A stretch of DNA of 64,000 nucleotides from Geosiphon pyriformis (GCA_016748015.1 JAAOMT010000494.1:426190-490189); one strand, 5' to 3'. Shown: positions 1 through 11,319, counted from the stretch's first letter. The notes: a model not told the origin generated them from the sequence alone. Program-made: numbers and translations.

Positions 1-1380
1 AACATACAAAAATATCAACAATTGCAACATTATATAAACACTGAACAGTTCAAGGAGAATTTATCTCAAATGGAACAAAAGAGTATTAAACAACAATCAA
101 AATATTTTATCACTCACTGAAATATACTTTATCAGAAAAATAGAAGGGACCCAGATTAACCAACCAGAGTAATTATGGAGCCAGAAAAAGAGACAATATT
201 ATTCAACATGTACTCAAATCCAACAGCAAGACATTTTCACAAAGAAGCAACTATGAAAAGAACCAGAAAGAGATACTATTGGCCATTAATATACCCAGAC
301 ATCATTTAATATGTTCAAAATTGTGATGCTTGTCAGCGAAGAGAAGGAACAAGACCCAGTAAACCATTAAGACCAATCAAAGTGAGACAACCATTTGACC
401 GTATTGGAATTGATTTAGTTGGACCATTAACAATCACCAGCAGAGGAAACAGATACATAGCAGTAGCTATGGACTATCTCACTAAATGGCCAGAGGCAAA
501 AGCAATTCAAAAAGCAGATGCAGAATCCGTTGCCGAATTCGTTCATCAGGATTTAATTTGTCGACATGAATGTCCAAAAAAATTATTATTAGACCAGGGA
601 ACTCATTTTGTGAACAGAACATTAACAAAATTGAGCCAAAGATTCGGAATCAAGAAACCATCATCATCATCATACCATCCACAAACCAATGGATTAGTAG
701 AAAGATTCAATAGAACACTGTGTGAAGCAATAGCTAAGCTCAGCCAAAAAAACCAGAATGATTAAGATTTGTTTATATCATCAATACTATTTGCTTATCG
801 AACAATGAAACAAGATACTACACAAACAACACCATTTGAATTAGTATACCGGAGAACAGCAACATTACTAGTAGAGAGAGAAATTAAGACATATTCAGCT
901 GAACCAATAACAGAAAAAAATTTTCAAGAAACATTGCTAAGAAGAACATATGACTTAATGGAAACATTAGAAAACAAACAAAAAAAAGCAGCTGATAATA
1001 TTCAAAAGTCACAAAAAAAACAGAAAAAAAGACATGATAGTCAACTATCAGACAAACCAGTTGAATTCAAGATTGGAGACAAAGTATTACTACATTATAC
1101 CAAAGTGGAAAAACAAAGGAGCAAAAAATTTGACTCCAAATAGGATGGACCATTTCACATAGAAGAAATTCTAGAAAATAGAGCTTACAAATTAAGATTG
1201 GATAACAAAGTTTTAACCAAAGCAGCACATGGAGATTAACTGAAACCATACCACCATATAGCATCATCATCCACCAGTAATATTCCACAATTAGGAGTAC
1301 AGAGAATACTAGTCCGATCAGATGAGATTTCACAAGATCTGGAACCAATTGTTATTATTAACAACAACACATTAAATTGA
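1..1380 (+). pseudogene. pol remnant: integrase (copy A)
   Basis: This is a retroviral-type integrase, which would insert the cDNA copy into the genome. Visible in order are the HHCC zinc-binding region (about 205-340, ending NCDACQ), the catalytic core with both Asp (GIDLVGP near 405-425; LLDQGTHF near 586-610) and the Glu (GLVERFNRT near 694-720), and a C-terminal GPF/Y-like module (DGPFHIEEIL from 1144, HGD..LKPY near 1228-1250). No chromodomain follows. Stops at 307-309 (CAA in copy B), 763-765 (TGG in B) and 1141-1143 (expected Trp) all come from C-to-T or G-to-A changes. The TGA at 1378-1380 is shared with copy B and is probably the true pol stop. Confidence 0.88.
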
Positions 1381-1404
1381 TCAATCAAAAAAATATATAA
1401 AGAC

Positions 1405-2064
1405 ATGGTAGACGTGACAGGAAATATCAAAAAAATGGAAATTACAGACAACATTCACACACTAGCACAACAACTCTTTTAATTAATCCAACACTAGAAA
1501 ATGGAAATTACAATCAATCAACAAACCATTTGATATCAAGATACTAGAAAGACATTACAACTCAGAACACTGAAGAAAACTGAAAATATGGTAGACAAAA
1601 TTATGGCAAAAGTAAAATTAACAATAAAAAAATTGACAAAAGAGGCACTATATCAAGAGTTGACTAAAGAAACTTGGAATTAGTAGATACAACAATTTCC
1701 ACAAAACTATTGTTATTTTTACTTGGGACAACACGTAAATATCTAGAATCTATATATGGATAAAACAAAGCGATTATTCGATAAAAAAATACTACAACAA
1801 TTAGAACATTTTGTGAGAAAAAACAACTTATCCACACAAGCCCAAGCCATATACTGAATACACACAGCATTTCAGAATAAACCAGAAATATTGCTCAACA
1901 AAGCAATGGATATGGTTACCAGTAATCAATTGGGAAAAATCACCAATGCTCAATTTGAAGAATTACAGACCCAAATAACACAAGTAATTTTCGAAAACAA
2001 AATCCAGGAAATACTTTAAGAGGGGAAATTACATGAGTTGGATTTTGACGGAGCTCAATATTAA
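1405..2064 (+). pseudogene. ORF3: conserved ORF between pol and 3' LTR (copy A)
   Basis: A frame of about 219 codons runs from ATG at 1405 to TAA at 2062, immediately before the polypurine tract. Its internal stops lie where copy B mostly has sense codons (for example a TAG at the place of CAG in B). Recognisable stretches shared with B include DNIH-LAQQ at the start, NYCYFYLGQHVN in the middle and LDFDGAQY at the end. I do not recognise the family and see no zinc motif or clear membrane segment. The position after pol is where env-like or accessory ORFs sit in some LTR elements, but no such function is shown here. It could also be a pol C-terminal extension reached by readthrough. Confidence 0.6.
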
Positions 2065-2074
2065 AAGGAGGGAA
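2065..2074 (+). other. polypurine tract of copy A
   Basis: An all-purine run (AAGGAGGGAA) starts right after the ORF3 stop and lies three bases before the LTR start TG. This is the expected plus-strand primer site for reverse transcription. The matching site in copy B is 15017-15026. Confidence 0.8.
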
Positions 2075-2121
2075 TAATGTTACTCATAGAAATATAGAAA
2101 ATATATTAGTGTAATTATTAG

Positions 2122-2311
2122 CCAATCAGAAGTAAGCATAGTAAATATGAAATTCCAGGATTTCTTTCAGGAATTGCAGGATTCCAGGAATTTCAGGATT
2201 CCCTGACGAGGAATTGCAGGATTCCAGAATTCCAGAATTCCTCTTAAAAGAATTACGGAATTCCTGTTGTGAAGAATCAAGGAATTGAGGAATTCCAATT
2301 ATGTATATATA
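2122..2311 (+). promoter_or_regulatory. LTR promoter: CCAAT box, GAATTCC repeats, TATA box
   Basis: CCAAT lies at 2122-2126, a block of short GGAATTGCAGGATTCC-like repeats at about 2160-2296, and TATATATA at 2304-2311. The same order recurs in the B LTRs (CCAAT at 6066 and 15081; TATA at 6267-6274 and 15282-15289) and in the C LTR (52580; 52742-52749). Conservation of order in four LTRs supports a pol II promoter. The transcription start is inferred to lie just downstream of TATA. Confidence 0.7.
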
Positions 2312-2416
2312 GTGGTAGTATTAGAAACAGAAAAGACAGAATCGATACCACAGAATCCTTAACCAAGAAACAAAATTATTAAATAAATAATTATTTTATA
2401 TCTCAATCCACTCTCC

Positions 2417-2490
2417 ACTATCAACACTTCATGTTGATAGTAATTGATACTTAACCACATTGGAACAATAGTTCTTGATCATGGCTATTG
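2417..2490 (+). other. two conserved LTR stem-loops
   Basis: Hairpin 1 pairs ACTATCAAC (2417-2425) with GTTGATAGT (2433-2441) around a 7-nt loop. Hairpin 2 pairs CAATAG (2466-2471) with CTATTG (2485-2490), and its loop contains the palindrome TGATCA (2476-2481). Both recur at 6381-6454, 15396-15469 and 52863-52936, where hairpin 2 gains a seventh pair (CAATAGC/GCTATTG). They lie downstream of the TATA box and would be in the transcript. Confidence 0.75.
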
Positions 2491-2920
2491 ACAGAATACT
2501 AATCTGCCAAACTGCCTGGGCTTATTTCTTTTTTTTTTCTTTTTTTTTCTTTTTTTTTATTTTATTTTCTTTTGTTGTTTACTAATTGAGAAAAAAGATT
2601 AAGCATTGAGTTATTAATGTCAAGGATAGTCTGATAAAAAACTCAGAAATAAGAGTAAGATTTTATATATTATCAGATAGCTTACTAGAAGGGCACAACT
2701 GTCAGACTAAATCTGGCCACCACACTGAAAAAGAAATTGGGAAAACTCTTGGAAAGATACATCTACTATTAACACTATTGAATTTCTGTCTATTATACAA
2801 AAGATTCCATCAAAACCTTTAGACACAACACCTTCAGAATATCATCAACGAAAGTAGCTTTTGAGCACCAAGTTACAGATTTGTTATTTAATTCAACAAC
2901 AAAAACAATCCCTTGTAACA

Positions 2921-5900
2921 TTGCTAAAACAATTGATTACATGTTTATTTTATCTAATTTGATTGGTGCGGTAGTAGATCATGATGTGACTGCTGTCAAT
3001 AACTATTTTGATACTAATCATAAGGCTGTTTCTGTATCCATGGGTCTTGGTGGTTTGCTAGATGTACAACTGAACTCTTTGCATAAATAGGCAAATAAAG
3101 ATCATTGGAAATATAATTTTATGAGTGCTGATAGTGCTAAGTAAATCAAATTTAAAAAAGATATGGCTGCAAATACTGCCATGTTTTGTGATAAGTTTGG
3201 TGCTGCTGGGAAGAGTTCGGATTTGGACTCGATATGGAATACTCTTCGCCAAGTAGTGTGCTTGTCAGCAGAAAGTGTTTTTAAGAAGAAATGATTTAAG
3301 GACTATGACAGTGTCTTTAATAGGGCATCCTCCAGATTTCACAAATTAGAACTTTTGGTGTCAAGGATTGTTAAGGCCTTACGTCTGGTTTCTTATGATG
3401 AGTTTGTTTCCCTACTTAACTTATGGAGCAGTCTTGATTCTACCAATGCCTCTGTTGTTAGATTTCTTTTTCTTTCGGGTTCTCATTTTGATGCCATTTG
3501 GTCAGTTTTGGCCAAAATCAAAAAATCTTACCATTCATCTAAGTTGTCAGAATCAGGCCATGCTAGAGAATCTCAGATCAAGTTGGCAATTGACAGAAAA
3601 ATGGAGAGCTTTGAATTAAACAAGAGTCATACTATTAAGAGTGTTTTGAAACACCCTTTCCGCAAAGTGGTTTTAGACCATTTGGTGGTGGGTGATGAGC
3701 TGATTTTGGAGTCTAATCTTGTGAAATCTAAGGTGAATGTGATTATGGAGGGTTAGACTTGATTACATCAGGTGGTCATTGATGTCTCTAGTAATTGGAA
3801 TTATCAATATCAATCTTTGAATTATGTTTTTGATGAAGCCTTTTCTGGAGTAATGAGTTCAATTAGTTTTAATGAGTTGTTCAGGGTGGTTTCTGGTCTG
3901 CCTGATGGCAAAGCTGCTGGTCTTTCTAGAATTTCAAATGAACTCTAAAAGCATTGTGATAGATCTGTTTTGGATATGCTTTTGGTGTTTTTAAATTCTT
4001 GTTTGTCGTGTAAATCAGTGCCTTGCTCCTGGAAGGAGGCGTGGGTCTCAATAATCCCTAAACCATATGAGTAGAAGGGTGTACTAACAAATATGCATTC
4101 TATTGCTTTGATTGAAACAGCTTGTAAGATTTTTTCCAAGATTCTCTCTGATTGGATTTTGTTGGCATGCAGCACATTCGATATTCTTCACAGTGACAAC
4201 TTTTTAGTCTTGAAGAATACATCTACCCAGTCTCCCATTTTTGCAGTTGGTTCTATTATTGAAGATGCTCTGGAAAAGAACCATGAGCTCTGGCTTATTT
4301 TACAGGACATGAAGAAGGTGTATAACTCAGTTGGCTGGAAGCATCTCAGTAAATATTTGGTTAGGATTAAAATGTGTGACAAGTTCATTCGGTTTTTTGG
4401 TGGTATTCATCGGGATTACACCAATCGAGTTATAACAGATTTTGGGCTGACAAGTGGTTATCATGTGCATGATGGTTTGAACCAAGGGGAAGTCTTTTCT
4501 TCTCTTTTGTGGTGCATATTTTATGATTCTTTCTTGTGCAAAGTCAAGTGACAGGCGAGTGTGTATGAGTACAGACTGAATTCTTATTTTATTTCCAAAA
4601 ATGGTTGTGCTAAGTCTCAGGTTAGATTTTTTATGTTTTTTGCTGCTGGTGCCTTTGTTGATGATACAATTTGGGTTAGTAACAGTCTAAGGGCTACTCA
4701 ACATATTCTCAATGTTGCTAGTGAATTTTTTCGAATCAATGACATTTTAATTAACAATGACAAGACAATGATCATCCCTATTAATAGTAGAGTTAGCAAT
4801 TTTTCTCTTTTTATCAGTGGTTCACCTATTTTTATTGCCAGGAAGGAAGAGTCTCATTGATATTTGGGTATTTTTTTTTCAACTGAGGGCCTATCAAAAT
4901 CTAGTTTGGTTAAAGCCTATTCGAACATTTGTTTTTTTACCAATCTGGTTCTGAGAAAGACTATTACAGATAAGCAGCTCTTGTATTTAGTTTCAGCGGT
5001 TTTCTATTCTATAGTCGGTTATAGGACCCAGTTTAGTTTTGTTCCTGTTGGTGTGTACAACAAATGGGATGTCATGATTCACAAGGCCTTAAAACTCAAA
5101 TCTGGTCTGCCACTCAATTTTCCTGGTGATACAATTCACCACCCTTCCTTTTATGGTCTAAAGTCCTTTTTGCAGGTTCAATCCAAGGCCAAGATTGCCT
5201 CTCTCATTAGTTTTGTGAACTCCAGTGGTATTTTGGGACACTTATTTTCTCACAGATCTTATGACTTACAAGTTTTGTGTTGGCACCCTGTCCACCCATT
5301 GAGTTGTCCAGTTTGTATTTGTGTCAGTGCTTTTAATAACTTTCTGACTGGCCTGATTTATGTACTCTTTGATTGCAATTTGTCTTTGGATGACTCCTTA
5401 GCCAATGCATTTCATTTTATTGGTAGGGTGCTCATGTCAGCTGTTCTTGGCAAGTTGAGATTTTTTAAGTTTCTCCCATCTCTCCAGCATTATGGTATAG
5501 CTTTCATTAATCAGCTTTGTAATCATCATGGTTTTGTTTTTAGTTGGTACACATTTAAGTGGTGAAAGAGGTTGGACCCTTATGGACTCATCCCCAATTG
5601 GTTTAGGCTTTCTGCTGCATTTCTCGATGGCGTAACTTCTTCTTCTGATCCTTCTTCAGTTTCAAATGATGTTGGTCCTTTGAGTATTCTTGGTTCTGGC
5701 AAATTTTTGTCTGTTTGTGATCATCTCTCATATGTTGAAACTGGTTGTTTATCTGTCTACATGGATAGATCTTTGAGAAATTTGGATACGGTCGGCTATA
5801 AAGCTGGCACTGCTGCCTTTTTTGAGGATGTTGGTCTGGGTTTGGGCGTTGGCATTTTGGGTTTGATGTCATCCACTCTGGCCGAGCTACAAGTCATTGC

Positions 5901-6014
5901 TTTGGCCCTAGAATGCATCCCCCCTTCTAGTTTAGTTCACTTGTTTTCAGACAGTCAATCTGTCTTAAATGTGTACAAGTTGGAATTGGGTCTTTTGCAT
6001 CTTGATTTTTGCAG
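2921..6014 (+). pseudogene. LINE L1 ORF2, first part: endonuclease end, RT, RNase H start
   Basis: This is a decayed non-LTR retrotransposon polyprotein. It starts in the C-terminal part of the AP-type endonuclease (TIDYMF at about 2932; the expected Asp-His pair appears as DTNH near 3011). RT follows: motif A reads QDMKKVYNSVGW near 4304-4340 with the catalytic Asp changed to Asn, motif B reads NQGEVFS near 4480-4500, and motif C FVDD is intact at 4654-4665. RNase H starts near 5750 with YMD, AELQ and SDSQ (5948-5959) and is cut by gypsy copy B at 6015. Several TGG, CAA/CAG and CGA codons have become stops (3088, 3142, 3946, 4549, 4858, 5563). The upstream half lies beyond copy A and the window edge. 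Confidence 0.9.
6011..6014. repeat. target-site duplication GCAG flanking copy B
   Basis: GCAG at 6011-6014 directly precedes the 5' LTR and GCAG at 15957-15960 directly follows the 3' LTR. Removing the element and one GCAG restores a continuous LINE RNase H frame across 6014/15961. This fixes the insertion point to the base. Confidence 0.9.
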
Positions 6015-6919
6015 TGTTACTCATAGAATATAGAAAATATAGTATTATTAGTCAGTAAATATTAGCCAATCAGATATAGACATAGTAAATGTGGAATTCC
6101 AAGATTCTTTTTAAAGGAATTGCAGGATTTCAGGAATTTCAGGATTCTCTAACAAGGAATTGCAGAATTCCAGAATTTCAGGATTCTTCTCATTAGGAAT
6201 TGCAGAATTCCAGGAATTCCAGGATTTCTGTCACAAGAATTGAGGAATTGAGAAATCTCAAATATGTATATATAACAGTAGCGTTAGAAACAGAAAAGAC
6301 AGAATTGACACTAAGCATTCTTAGCTTAGTTACCACAATCCTCAAATAAATAATTATTCACTATATCCAATTTATTCTTTACTATCAATACTTCATGTTG
6401 ATAGTAACTGATACTTAACTATACTGGAACAATAGCTCTTGATCATGGCTATTGATGGGATACTAACTTGCAAATTGTCTTGGCTTATTTCTTATTTTCT
6501 TTGTTGTCTACTAACTTGATTAAAGGATTTACTCTTGAAGGACTTATGGAGGAATAAAACTTACTTAAAAGTACTTACTCTTGGAGGACTTACAGAGGAA
6601 TAAACTTGCTTAAAACCATACTTACTCTTGGAGGACTTATGGAAGAACTGACATCAGGAAACAGTACTGGTATATACTTATGGAGGATATTATACCAGGA
6701 GAATCATCAACTATCAAGCTGAGCAAACAATCAACGAAACTACAGTTTCAGGAAACTACTAATAAACTGTTACCATTGAATCTCTGTCCATTATACAAAG
6801 AACTCAATTGGAAAACCTTCAGATAAAATACCTTCAGATTATTATTGTCACTAATCGCTTTGAGCACCAAGTTATGAATTTGTTATTTGATTTGAGACCT
6901 CAAAGAATCACCTGTAATA
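6015..6919 (+). repeat. 5' LTR of copy B (905 bp)
   Basis: The LTR starts TGTTACTCATAG. Its end reads CCTGTAATA where the 3' LTR keeps CCTGTAACA, so the terminal CA is decayed by one C-to-T change. CCAAT is at 6066, TATATATA at 6267-6274, and hairpins at 6381-6405 and 6430-6454. It is 22 bp shorter than the 3' LTR, mainly through a T-rich length difference. Confidence 0.92.
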
Positions 6920-6921
6920 TT

Positions 6922-6938
6922 TGGTGCTCCCTGTGAGG
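6922..6938 (+). other. primer binding site of copy B
   Basis: TGGTGCTCCCTGTGAGG starts two bases after the LTR end. The same TGGTGCTCC with the same 2-nt spacing occurs in copy C (53368), and TGGTGCTTTCCC in copy D (57725). The TGG start is the complement of a tRNA CCA end. The tRNA was not identified. Confidence 0.7.
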
Positions 6939-6999
6939 TATAATTCTACAGAGAACTAGTACCAACAAGAACAAACCAAAAGTAGCAGAATCAGAAAAT

Positions 7000-9050
7000 A
7001 TAGGAGCAAACCATTTAGGATTTGTAAAATCCTTGTTTCAACAATACAGCCAACAATTAGGATTAAACAGTAATCATTACCCAGCCAAATTAGCCTTCAA
7101 CTTCTATGTCAATGACAAAATCACTGAATGTTTAAGAGGAACAGTTAACATTAAAGCAGCAAGAGAAAATTTCTATATAGAATTATTTCAATACACCAGC
7201 TTACCAAGAAATCACAGTTTCACCCTAATCATCAGAGAAATTAATCAAACCATTAAAAGATATGTGCAACAACAATTTTCTATTACTTATGTAGACAAAG
7301 GTAAAGGAAGATTACAAACACCAGCAGTAATGCCTAAAGGGATACAACTACCAACTTGAAAGAAACAAAGAATTGAATCTTTATCATATCTATTATATCA
7401 TCACACACTCGGAAGCACTATCAATATTTCATCTACAGATGCGTCTACACCAAACGCGACATCAATATTTGGACGATTCCCATTCCAAAGTAAACAAAAG
7501 AAAGCAGAGTTATTAGGACCATACGGCAAATATTTCGAGGGATTTAAATTACGATCACCAACACCATCAAGAATTCGATCACCACCACCTCCACCAGATT
7601 TTGGAATCTCTGATCCATGGAAGGTAACGGAATCAGAAGAAGAGAAAGAAGAAGAAACTGAGGATCAAGAATTCACTTACCAGAACCTAATCACTGAAAA
7701 CCCGGAATTGAGACCCCAAATCTTCAGAACCAGCAAAATTTAAATTCAGTAAATTTGAAAGTTGAAACTCTGAATATTCAAACACTGCCAACTCAGGCTA
7801 ATTGAAACTCCAATCTAATTAATCAACCAAACTTACCTCTGGTAATCATTATCAATCAATCACCAATTGATCTAATAGCTGAACCCATACAGCAGCCACT
7901 TCAATTACCACTTCAACAAAATCAACAACCACTTCAACAGCCACCACAACCACCCAACTTAGATCCAATGGCCTATGCACCAATTGCAAAACTGGATAAT
8001 TTCACCAGCAAAGAGAATGACACTCAAGTATGGCTGAACAATATGAAAAAAGCCATCACAGCCAATGGATGGAATGATGCCTGAGAAATGCAAGCCATTC
8101 CTTACTTTCTCAAAGATACTGCCAATTCATGGTATTAGAGCTTGATCAATAAACCACAAGACTTCAATGCCTTCAAAGTGGAATTTTTAAGATACTTTAG
8201 CAACAATAACAGTATCAACTGCCTAGTCAATACATTCACTATCATGAAGCAAGGAGAAACTGAAGCAGTCACTACTTACCTGAGATACTTCCATAGAAAT
8301 CTGCACCAGATCCAGGCAATTGATGCCAACTATTTTACAGTGCCACAAATCCTCAACCAGTTTATCTGTGGCTTGCACAGCAGCATCTTGCAACATGTAC
8401 ACCCATTGCATCCAGGCATCCTTCAAGATACAGTTACACATGCCAGAGATTTTGAATCAGCTGAGTCCGAGGCCAATCATGCCCAAGCTGTTAATCTAGT
8501 AATGAATAGATCATCTGAATTGGAGTCCAAATTGAAACAATTCAATAATTCAATTAATCAGAAATTAGAAGGATACTTAACTGACAATCACGCAATTTAT
8601 CAACCACTCCAATGATGCAGCAATCCAAGAAACTACAATTATTCTTAAAATCAAATGCATTCCTCAACATCGGCCAATCAGCAGTGGTAGCCAGAAATAC
8701 ATGTCTGCCACAACTGTGGTAAACAAGAACATATTAGAGCAAATTGCAATGTTTATAACCATCAGCAATTAGGAAATCAATACAGAAACCCTAATCGCCA
8801 ATTTCAAACTCCGAGATATCAACAAAATCAGGAACAATATCAAAACACTTACCTGCCAATGACGCAGCAGCCAATTTACCAAGCACCAGTATATCAGACT
8901 CCAGTTTATTAACACAACCACCAGCAATATATCAACCACAGCCACAAGTAATCTATCAACTCCAATCAATTTAAACACTGTCTCAGAATTCAGTTAATAT
9001 GACATCAAGCCACCCCAGACCTAGAATCACACAAAACTAAAGATTGGCAA
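7000..9050 (+). pseudogene. gag (copy B)
   Basis: This is the structural Gag, which would package the element RNA. An N-terminal region of unknown fold (about 7000-7360) is followed by a Pro/Glu-rich linker (7560-7960), a retrotransposon capsid domain (about 7970-8615, with AITANGWNDA, FLKDTANSWY and KQGETEAVTTYLRYF), then a CCHC zinc knuckle at 8706-8747 (CX2CX4HX4C, starting CHNCGKQEH) and a Gln/Tyr/Pro-rich tail. The frame changes between the N-terminal part and the capsid. A TGA (about 8082) and a TAG (about 8136) replace Arg or Trp codons. Copy C has the same layout. Confidence 0.85.
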
Positions 9051-9268
9051 TGGTTGTCCACCAACTGATCCCCAGTTCTTCCAACTCACTATCAGGATTG
9101 CATTCTCAGAATTCAGGTACCAATGCCACCTAAAACCTGAATTTCCAGAACTATTTAAGTCTTCTGATTATCTCAGAAAATGCCACCACCAACAATTCGG
9201 GATCCAACCAACAACAAGCACTTATCAACAACATTCCACCAGCAACTGTCACCAATGATAAATCACTC

Positions 9269-9640
9269 ATGGCCATCTTTCCTTTTGACTTGAAAGAAAC
9301 AATCGAAATTCTATTATTCAGTAGAGCAGCTTTGGAAGAGAAGCCAATCACCACCATGTATACAGATGCCAAAATCAATGGCCATGCCATCAAACTGATC
9401 TTGGATAATAAATCAGCTGGCAGCATCATAACAAGACAACTCATGGATCAATTAGATCATTGAGTTGACCGAACTGCCAGTGCAAGGATCATCACAGCTG
9501 ATAGAGTGATCAAAACTCCAATAGGTAAAATAGACAACCTATCTATCGAAATTAATAGCATCATGGTACTTATCAAAGTCTTTGTGATGGAAGCCACTCA
9601 GTACCAAGCTCTTGTTGGAAATAATTAGCTATCCAAAACA
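9269..9640 (+). pseudogene. aspartic protease (copy B), active site mutated
   Basis: This is a retropepsin-like protease that would cut the polyprotein. The active-site loop reads LDNKSAGSIIT at 9401-9433, where copy D has LDSGSTRTIIT. Asp (9404-9406) is kept, but Ser-Gly have become Asn-Lys by G-to-A changes. A stop at 9461-9463 interrupts the frame, and homology continues with the IDNLSIEI and QYQALVGNN stretches that also occur in copy D. Confidence 0.8.
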
Positions 9641-9889
9641 AATGCTATACTCGATTGAATGGCACAAGAGCTCCAACTGAGCCAAAATGGTCAGCATACT
9701 CAAACACCAGCCACTTGTGGTCACTTTAAGCCAAGCAATGCCCAACTGCTCATTGAGTTCAAGGAAAAAACAAAGAAACTAACCTGAGAAGCATATCAGG
9801 TTTTATGGGCTGATATCAATCACAATAAACTGCTGCCCATACTTGCCTAGAATAAAAATGACCATGGAAAAGGAAAGCAGAAAGAAGAA

Positions 9890-10420
9890 CATACTTGGGA
9901 AACTACTATTGGTGCTTCACTTGTGGCGAACAGTTGCTCGACGAAGGAATGTGAAACAACATTCCTGGTCAAGGAGAAATGTGTGACACTTCATGCCAGT
10001 ACACAATCCTTATCAGTGACTGGGTAAGTTGTGGTATGCCAATAACTGCTGCTTGGCACTAAGCAATCTCTCGCCTGGACAGATATCCACACAATGAAGA
10101 CAAAATCTGGCAGATGGCGAACGCCAAAGTAGAAGGCACCACGCCCAGCAAAATCTTGGAAATCAAGAACAATCCTCCCAAACCAGTCAACATTATCCTA
10201 GTTCCCAACCCAAACGCTTTTTTTGACATTGAAACCAATCCAGAAGACTTCCATGAACATTATCAAAATTTAGCACTGACCAGAGAGGAACAGGAAGAGT
10301 GGTTAGCACAGTTAAACACTTGATTATGTGATTACTGTTTAATCTCATGTGACTTTCAATATTGTAATGAGTGTAACCTCATTTACAAACCACCAATCTG
10401 CATAATCTACATGATTCCAA
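9890..10420 (+). pseudogene. Cys-rich putative zinc-binding segment before dUTPase (copy B)
   Basis: Between protease and dUTPase lies a region also found in copy D and in part in copy C. An upstream piece (about 9915-10050) has scattered Cys, ending near CDTSCQY. A downstream piece at 10327-10374 has CX2CX3CX4CX2C (CDYC..C....CNEC), identical in spacing to 60942-60989 in copy D. I do not recognise the fold. Zinc binding is inferred from the Cys pairs. The frame shifts near 10050-10110, and a TGA at 10321 precedes the second motif. Confidence 0.6.
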
Positions 10421-11319
10421 AAGAAGAGGAACCAATCAGCAGCTGTACATCGGAATCAAAATTACCATTTGATCCTGATTCAAACTCTGACAATAATGAT
10501 GACAAAAATACTGGTTCCAGCTCCGTTCAAAATAGTGATAACAATGACAATGATTCAAACTCAGATGCAAATTCCAATTTAAAATATGAACAATATATCG
10601 CAATCTCTGATTTGACCAGAGAATTAAAACTAAAATGGTTCAGTGATAATAATGAAGATATCATGCCAGAACACATGCATAATACTAATGCCAGATTTGA
10701 TTTGAGATATCTAAGAAAAGATGTCATCAAATTGGAACCACATTCATGCATCTGTCTTAATTTAAAAATAGCACTGGAAATTCCAGCAACAACAATGGTT
10801 CAATTAGCATTTAGGAGTAGTTTAGCAAAAAGAGGGATTAATATAAGAGAAGGAATAATTGATGCAGAATATGTAGGAAATATCATTGCTATGCTACAAA
10901 ATAACTCAGAAAAGGCCTATATAATAGAGCCCAACAAAAAGATAGCACAGACAATATTTCTGCCTCTGATTAGAGTAGCTCAGTTAGTATCAGTAAGAAA
11001 GAGGGAGGAATTAGGAATAACAGTGAAAGGAATACAAGGATTCAGATCAACAGATAGAGTAAATGTACCAGTCAATATGGCAGAAGAAAAAATTGTTGAC
11101 CAAGAGGAAATTATCTCAACGGGTCAAACAATTTTCATTCCACTATATGGCCAGTATATGATAGGAATAAAGCGGGAGGTAAAAGAACAGAATCAGATTT
11201 TTGAAGCAGAACAACTCTTTGTGAATCAGGAGAGATTGGACTTGTTAATCTCCATATATCAGTCAAAGATTACAGCCACATCAAAATTCTCATCTACAAT
11301 AACACAGGAAATGTCATAG
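10420..11319 (+). pseudogene. dUTPase domain inside the polyprotein (copy B)
   Basis: A trimeric-type dUTPase would convert dUTP to dUMP and limit uracil in the cDNA. An acidic Ser/Asn/Asp linker (about 10440-10570) leads into motif I (NARFDLRY near 10687, usually DAGYDL), motif II (FRSSLAKRGI near 10810), motif III (GIIDAEYVGNI near 10852), motif IV (KKIAQTIFLP near 10936) and motif V (QGFRSTDR near 11035). Motif I Asp-to-Asn and motif V Gly changes suggest loss of activity. The reading frame itself is open for 302 codons, the longest in this element. Confidence 0.88.

Larger units (their letters stand above)
1..2920 (+). mobile_element. Ty3/gypsy LTR retrotransposon copy A (3' part)
   Basis: This is the 3' portion of an LTR retrotransposon cut by the left window edge. 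Base 1 corresponds to about position 12955 of complete copy B, and the two stay closely alike through integrase, a downstream ORF, the polypurine tract and the LTR. It is inserted in LINE copy L1: directly after the LTR, LINE endonuclease sequence starts at 2921 with the Thr-Ile-Asp-Tyr motif. Because the left end is missing, the target duplication cannot be checked. The copy is dead, with several nonsense changes relative to B. Confidence 0.9.
2078..2920 (+). repeat. 3' LTR of copy A (843 bp)
   Basis: The LTR starts TGTTACTCATAG and ends CCTTGTAACA. It is alignable with both LTRs of copy B and the LTR of copy C. It contains a CCAAT box, a GAATTCC-rich repeat block, a TATA box, two stem-loops and a T-rich stretch (about 2525-2575). 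LINE sequence resumes at 2921. Confidence 0.9.

Noticed and set aside
5603-5872. Open minus-strand frame within LINE L1
   Set aside because: It is antisense to conserved RNase H coding sequence and has no domain of its own. Many similar antisense frames elsewhere were left out for the same reason.
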